Source of the DNA: Actinomycetes bacterium
GTDB lineage: Bacteria > Actinomycetota > Actinomycetes > Propionibacteriales > Propionibacteriaceae
Assembly: GCA_021794705.1 (NCBI GenBank)
Contig: JAJYQH010000271.1
Location: 1-7,802 of the forward strand
Length of the DNA: 7,802 nucleotides
Direction: 5' to 3'
Part shown: in pieces, positions 6,301-7,802 of the stretch
Numbering within the stretch: the first letter of the stretch is position 1
Layout: each line of letters starts with the position of its first letter
Notes under the pieces: generated by a model
Told to the model about the DNA's origin: nothing
The model's input: only the letters and a program-made list of their open reading frames with translations
The model's database searches: none
Position numbers and translations under genes: made by a program

Positions 6301-6313
6301 TACGTATTGGCAA
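6294..6313. promoter_or_regulatory. LacI-family operator (O1), perfect 20-bp palindrome
   Basis: TTGCCAATACGTATTGGCAA is a perfect palindrome with a central CG. That is typical of LacI-family operators, whose hinge helices insert leucines at the central CpG step. It lies between the divergent genes, contains the -35 of the transport operon, and starts 51 bases upstream of the regulator start codon. It should therefore serve repression of the operon and autoregulation. Confidence 0.88.
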
Positions 6314-6324
6314 CGTGCCAGAAT
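6294..6324 (+). promoter_or_regulatory. Weak candidate promoter of the LacI-family gene
   Basis: TTGCCA (6294-6299) and CAGAAT (6319-6324) could act as -35 and -10, but the 19-base spacer is long and the -10 matches only four of six consensus bases. If real, operator O1 covers its -35 and spacer. I see no better plus-strand promoter in this interval. Confidence 0.25.
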
Positions 6325-6344
6325 GTGGGCGAGGAGGGCCGAGG

Positions 6345-7388
6345 ATGTCCGAACGCAAGAAGGCCGTGATGCGGCGGGTCACCATGAAGGACGTGGCGCG
6401 ACGGGCCGGGGTGTCGCAGCCCACCGTCTCGTTCGTGCTCAACGACCGCCGTGACGTCTCGGTGTCCGAGGCCACCCGCGAGCGGGTGCTCAAGGCGGCG
6501 CGGGACCTCGACTTCCAGCCCAACCGGGCCGCCCAGTCGCTGCGGTCGAACAAGTCGTTCGTCATCGGGGTGATCGCCGACCGGGTCGTCTCCCAGCCCT
6601 ACGCCGGCCAGATCATCGTCGGCGTCCAGCAGGCCGTCCAGGCCGCCGGCTACGTGTGCTTCGTCGTGGAGACCTGGGAGACCCCGGACGCCGGCCAGGC
6701 GGCGGTCGAGAATCTGTTGCGGCAGGGGGTGGCCGGGCTGATCTACGCGGCCCCCGGACCGGAGCCGGTGCACGCGGTCGAGGCTCCCGACGGGATTCCG
6801 ACGATCTTCGTCAACTGCTGGCCCGCCAACGTCCCCGATCCCACCCTCGTTCTCGCCGACGAGTACCAGGGCGGCCGGGACGCCGCGGCCGCCACCTTCG
6901 CCGCCGGACACCGGCATGTCGTGTACCTCGGCGGACCCCACGACGACTACGCGTGCCAGGAGCGCGAGCGCGGCATGGTCGACGCCGCGATCGAGGCAGG
7001 CGTCGATCCGGCGACGATCCGGCGCGAGTACGGCACCTATCAGGTCTCCTCGGGACACGACCTGGCCCTCGCCGTGATCGCGGACGAAACCCCCACCGCC
7101 TTCATCTGCGGCAACGACCGGATGGCCGTGGGCGCGATGATGGCACTGCAGTCGGCCGGACTGCAGTGCCCACGCGACGTGAGCATCGTCGGCTTCGACG
7201 ACCAGCCCGACCTCGCCGACCAGCTGCACCCGCCGCTCAGCACCGTGGCGCTCCCCCACCTGCAGATGGGCGTCCTCGCCGGCGAGATGATGCTCAGGGA
7301 CGAGGAGCCGCGCGGCCGCCACCTCGTGCCCTGCCGCTACATCGGGCGCGGCTCGCTCGCCGCCCCCAGGTCGGTGGACGCGCGATGA
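6345..7388 (+). CDS. LacI-family transcriptional regulator of the sugar locus
   Basis: This 347-residue LacI/GalR-family regulator probably represses the divergent transport and GH32 operon until a sugar ligand binds. The N-terminal helix-turn-helix is at about 12-33 (VTMKDVARRAGVSQPTVSFVLN). The hinge helix is at about 59-68 (PNRAAQSLRS), with L66 as the probable minor-groove leucine. The effector domain runs from about 72 and includes GND at 256-258 and GFDD at 283-286. The ATG at 6345 is supported by AGGAGG seven bases upstream; the longer open frame from 6174 would run into the divergent binding-protein gene. Recognition-helix positions usually read Y-Q-R in LacI are Q25, P26 and F30 here. 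The stop overlaps the next gene start (ATGA). The effector may be sucrose, fructose or an oligofructoside; this is inferred only from neighbours. Confidence 0.93.
   Translation: MSERKKAVMRRVTMKDVARRAGVSQPTVSFVLNDRRDVSVSEATRERVLKAARDLDFQPNRAAQSLRSNKSFVIGVIADRVVSQPYAGQIIVGVQQAVQAAGYVCFVVETWETPDAGQAAVENLLRQGVAGLIYAAPGPEPVHAVEAPDGIPTIFVNCWPANVPDPTLVLADEYQGGRDAAAATFAAGHRHVVYLGGPHDDYACQERERGMVDAAIEAGVDPATIRREYGTYQVSSGHDLALAVIADETPTAFICGNDRMAVGAMMALQSAGLQCPRDVSIVGFDDQPDLADQLHPPLSTVALPHLQMGVLAGEMMLRDEEPRGRHLVPCRYIGRGSLAAPRSVDAR
7142..7170. repeat. Inverted repeat with 12-base arms inside the LacI-family gene
   Basis: GGCACTGCAGTC and GACTGCAGTGCC are perfect 12-base arms separated by GGCCG. They lie in the coding region for ALQSAGLQCP, and each arm contains CTGCAG. 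The mRNA could form a strong hairpin here. It may be a chance result of repeated LQ codons or have a role in mRNA stability; nothing in the sequence decides this. Confidence 0.8.
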
Positions 7389-7802
7389 GCACGGCCGGCA
7401 GCCACGTCCGGCCGGCCGGAGGCCACGTCGGCGACGTCATCCCGTTCGCCCACGACGGCGAGGTGTGGCTCTACTACCTGCTCGACGAGCGTCGCGGCGT
7501 CCCGCCCGAGCAGCGGCCGACGGGGATGCCGTGGGCGGCGGTGACCACCCGCGATTTCGCGCACTTCACCGATCGGGGGATCGTGCTGCCCTCGGGAGGC
7601 CGGGGGTCGGCCGACTTCGACTGCTACACCGGCAGCGTGGTCGCCGACGACGACGGGCGGCTGCACCTGTTCTACACCGGGCACAACCCCGAGATCCGGA
7701 CGCCGGCGGGCGATGTCCAGGTGGTCTGCCACGCGACGTCCGACGGCGATCCGGGGTCGTGGACGAAGCACCCGGAGTGGACCTTCGGCGCCCTCGACGG
7801 CT
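7385..7802 (+). CDS. Beta-propeller glycosidase-like protein, probably GH32/GH43-type (N-terminal part, cut by window edge)
   Basis: The first 139 residues are visible, and the frame stays open to the window end. The ATG lies in an ATGA overlap with the regulator stop, so the two genes are probably co-translated; GGTGGA about 6 bases upstream is a modest Shine-Dalgarno site. The sequence resembles five-bladed beta-propeller glycosidases of clan GH-J and GH43. GDVIPFAHDGEVWLYYLLDER (parts at 16-21 and 24-36) looks like the first blade with D17 as candidate nucleophile. PWAAVTTRDFAHFTDRGIVLP, read in pieces, is like the WaHitT.DlvHW region. DCYTGSVV and LHLFYTGHN match the second blade of GH32-like proteins. 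No signal peptide is seen. It lacks the NDPNG motif of the other enzyme, so it is a divergent family member, perhaps acting on a different fructoside. The remaining catalytic motifs lie outside the window. Confidence 0.72.
   Translation, partial: MSTAGSHVRPAGGHVGDVIPFAHDGEVWLYYLLDERRGVPPEQRPTGMPWAAVTTRDFAHFTDRGIVLPSGGRGSADFDCYTGSVVADDDGRLHLFYTGHNPEIRTPAGDVQVVCHATSDGDPGSWTKHPEWTFGALDG

Noticed and set aside
6174..6344. Upstream extension of the regulator frame
   Set aside because: It would run through both operators and into the binding-protein gene, while the ATG at 6345 has AGGAGG at ideal spacing and leads directly into the helix-turn-helix.
6207..7322. 371-residue minus-strand frame opposite the regulator gene
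   Set aside because: The plus-strand LacI-family protein is clear, with a strong ribosome-binding site; the opposite frame is compositionally biased and featureless.

Overview
The window is GC-rich DNA with strong Shine-Dalgarno sequences, GTG as well as ATG starts and tightly overlapping genes. An HspR-type operator (HAIR) sits in front of clpB, and a CUT1 sugar transporter lacks its own ATPase. Together these point to an actinomycete (Actinomycetota); I cannot name a genus. Six genes are supported, two of them cut by the window edges, and no RNA genes or insertion sequences were found.

Positions 1-1229 (minus strand) hold the N-terminal 409 residues of the disaggregase ClpB. Its control region (about 1230-1320) shows a SigR/SigH-type promoter (GGAAT-N18-GTT) whose -10 element lies inside a perfect inverted repeat of HAIR type. 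This suggests activation by a redox/heat stress sigma factor and repression by HspR at one short site. The rest of the gene-free stretch to 1548 is packed with inverted repeats: one hairpin at 1349-1378, an unusual interlaced A-B-A'-B' repeat block at 1410-1492, and a strong hairpin at 1515-1541 that probably ends the neighbouring sugar operon.

Positions 1549-6210 (minus strand) form a sugar uptake and cleavage operon, transcribed in the order solute-binding lipoprotein, permease 1, permease 2, cytoplasmic GH32 beta-fructosidase. The first three genes overlap by 1 and 4 bases. GH32 follows after 113 bases that can fold. The GH32 enzyme makes sucrose, fructo-oligosaccharides or levan/inulin fragments the likely substrate. 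No ATP-binding subunit is encoded here, so a shared MsiK-like ATPase encoded elsewhere is expected.

Positions 6211-6344 are the divergent control region. The operon has a clear promoter (TTGGCA-N17-TATGGT). Its -35 lies in a perfect 20-bp palindrome with a central CG, and a second copy of the palindrome core lies just after the predicted transcription start. These are very probably operators of the LacI-family regulator encoded at 6345-7388 (plus strand). That gene overlaps by ATGA the start of a second beta-propeller glycosidase-like gene (7385 to the window end), which suggests that the regulator and another fructan-type enzyme are co-expressed.

The sugar locus follows a known type, and I see no clear evidence of a wholly new system. 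The most unusual items are the interlaced inverted repeats at 1410-1492, the HAIR/-10 overlap at clpB, the paired operators, and a 12-bp-arm inverted repeat inside the lacI-type gene (7142-7170).
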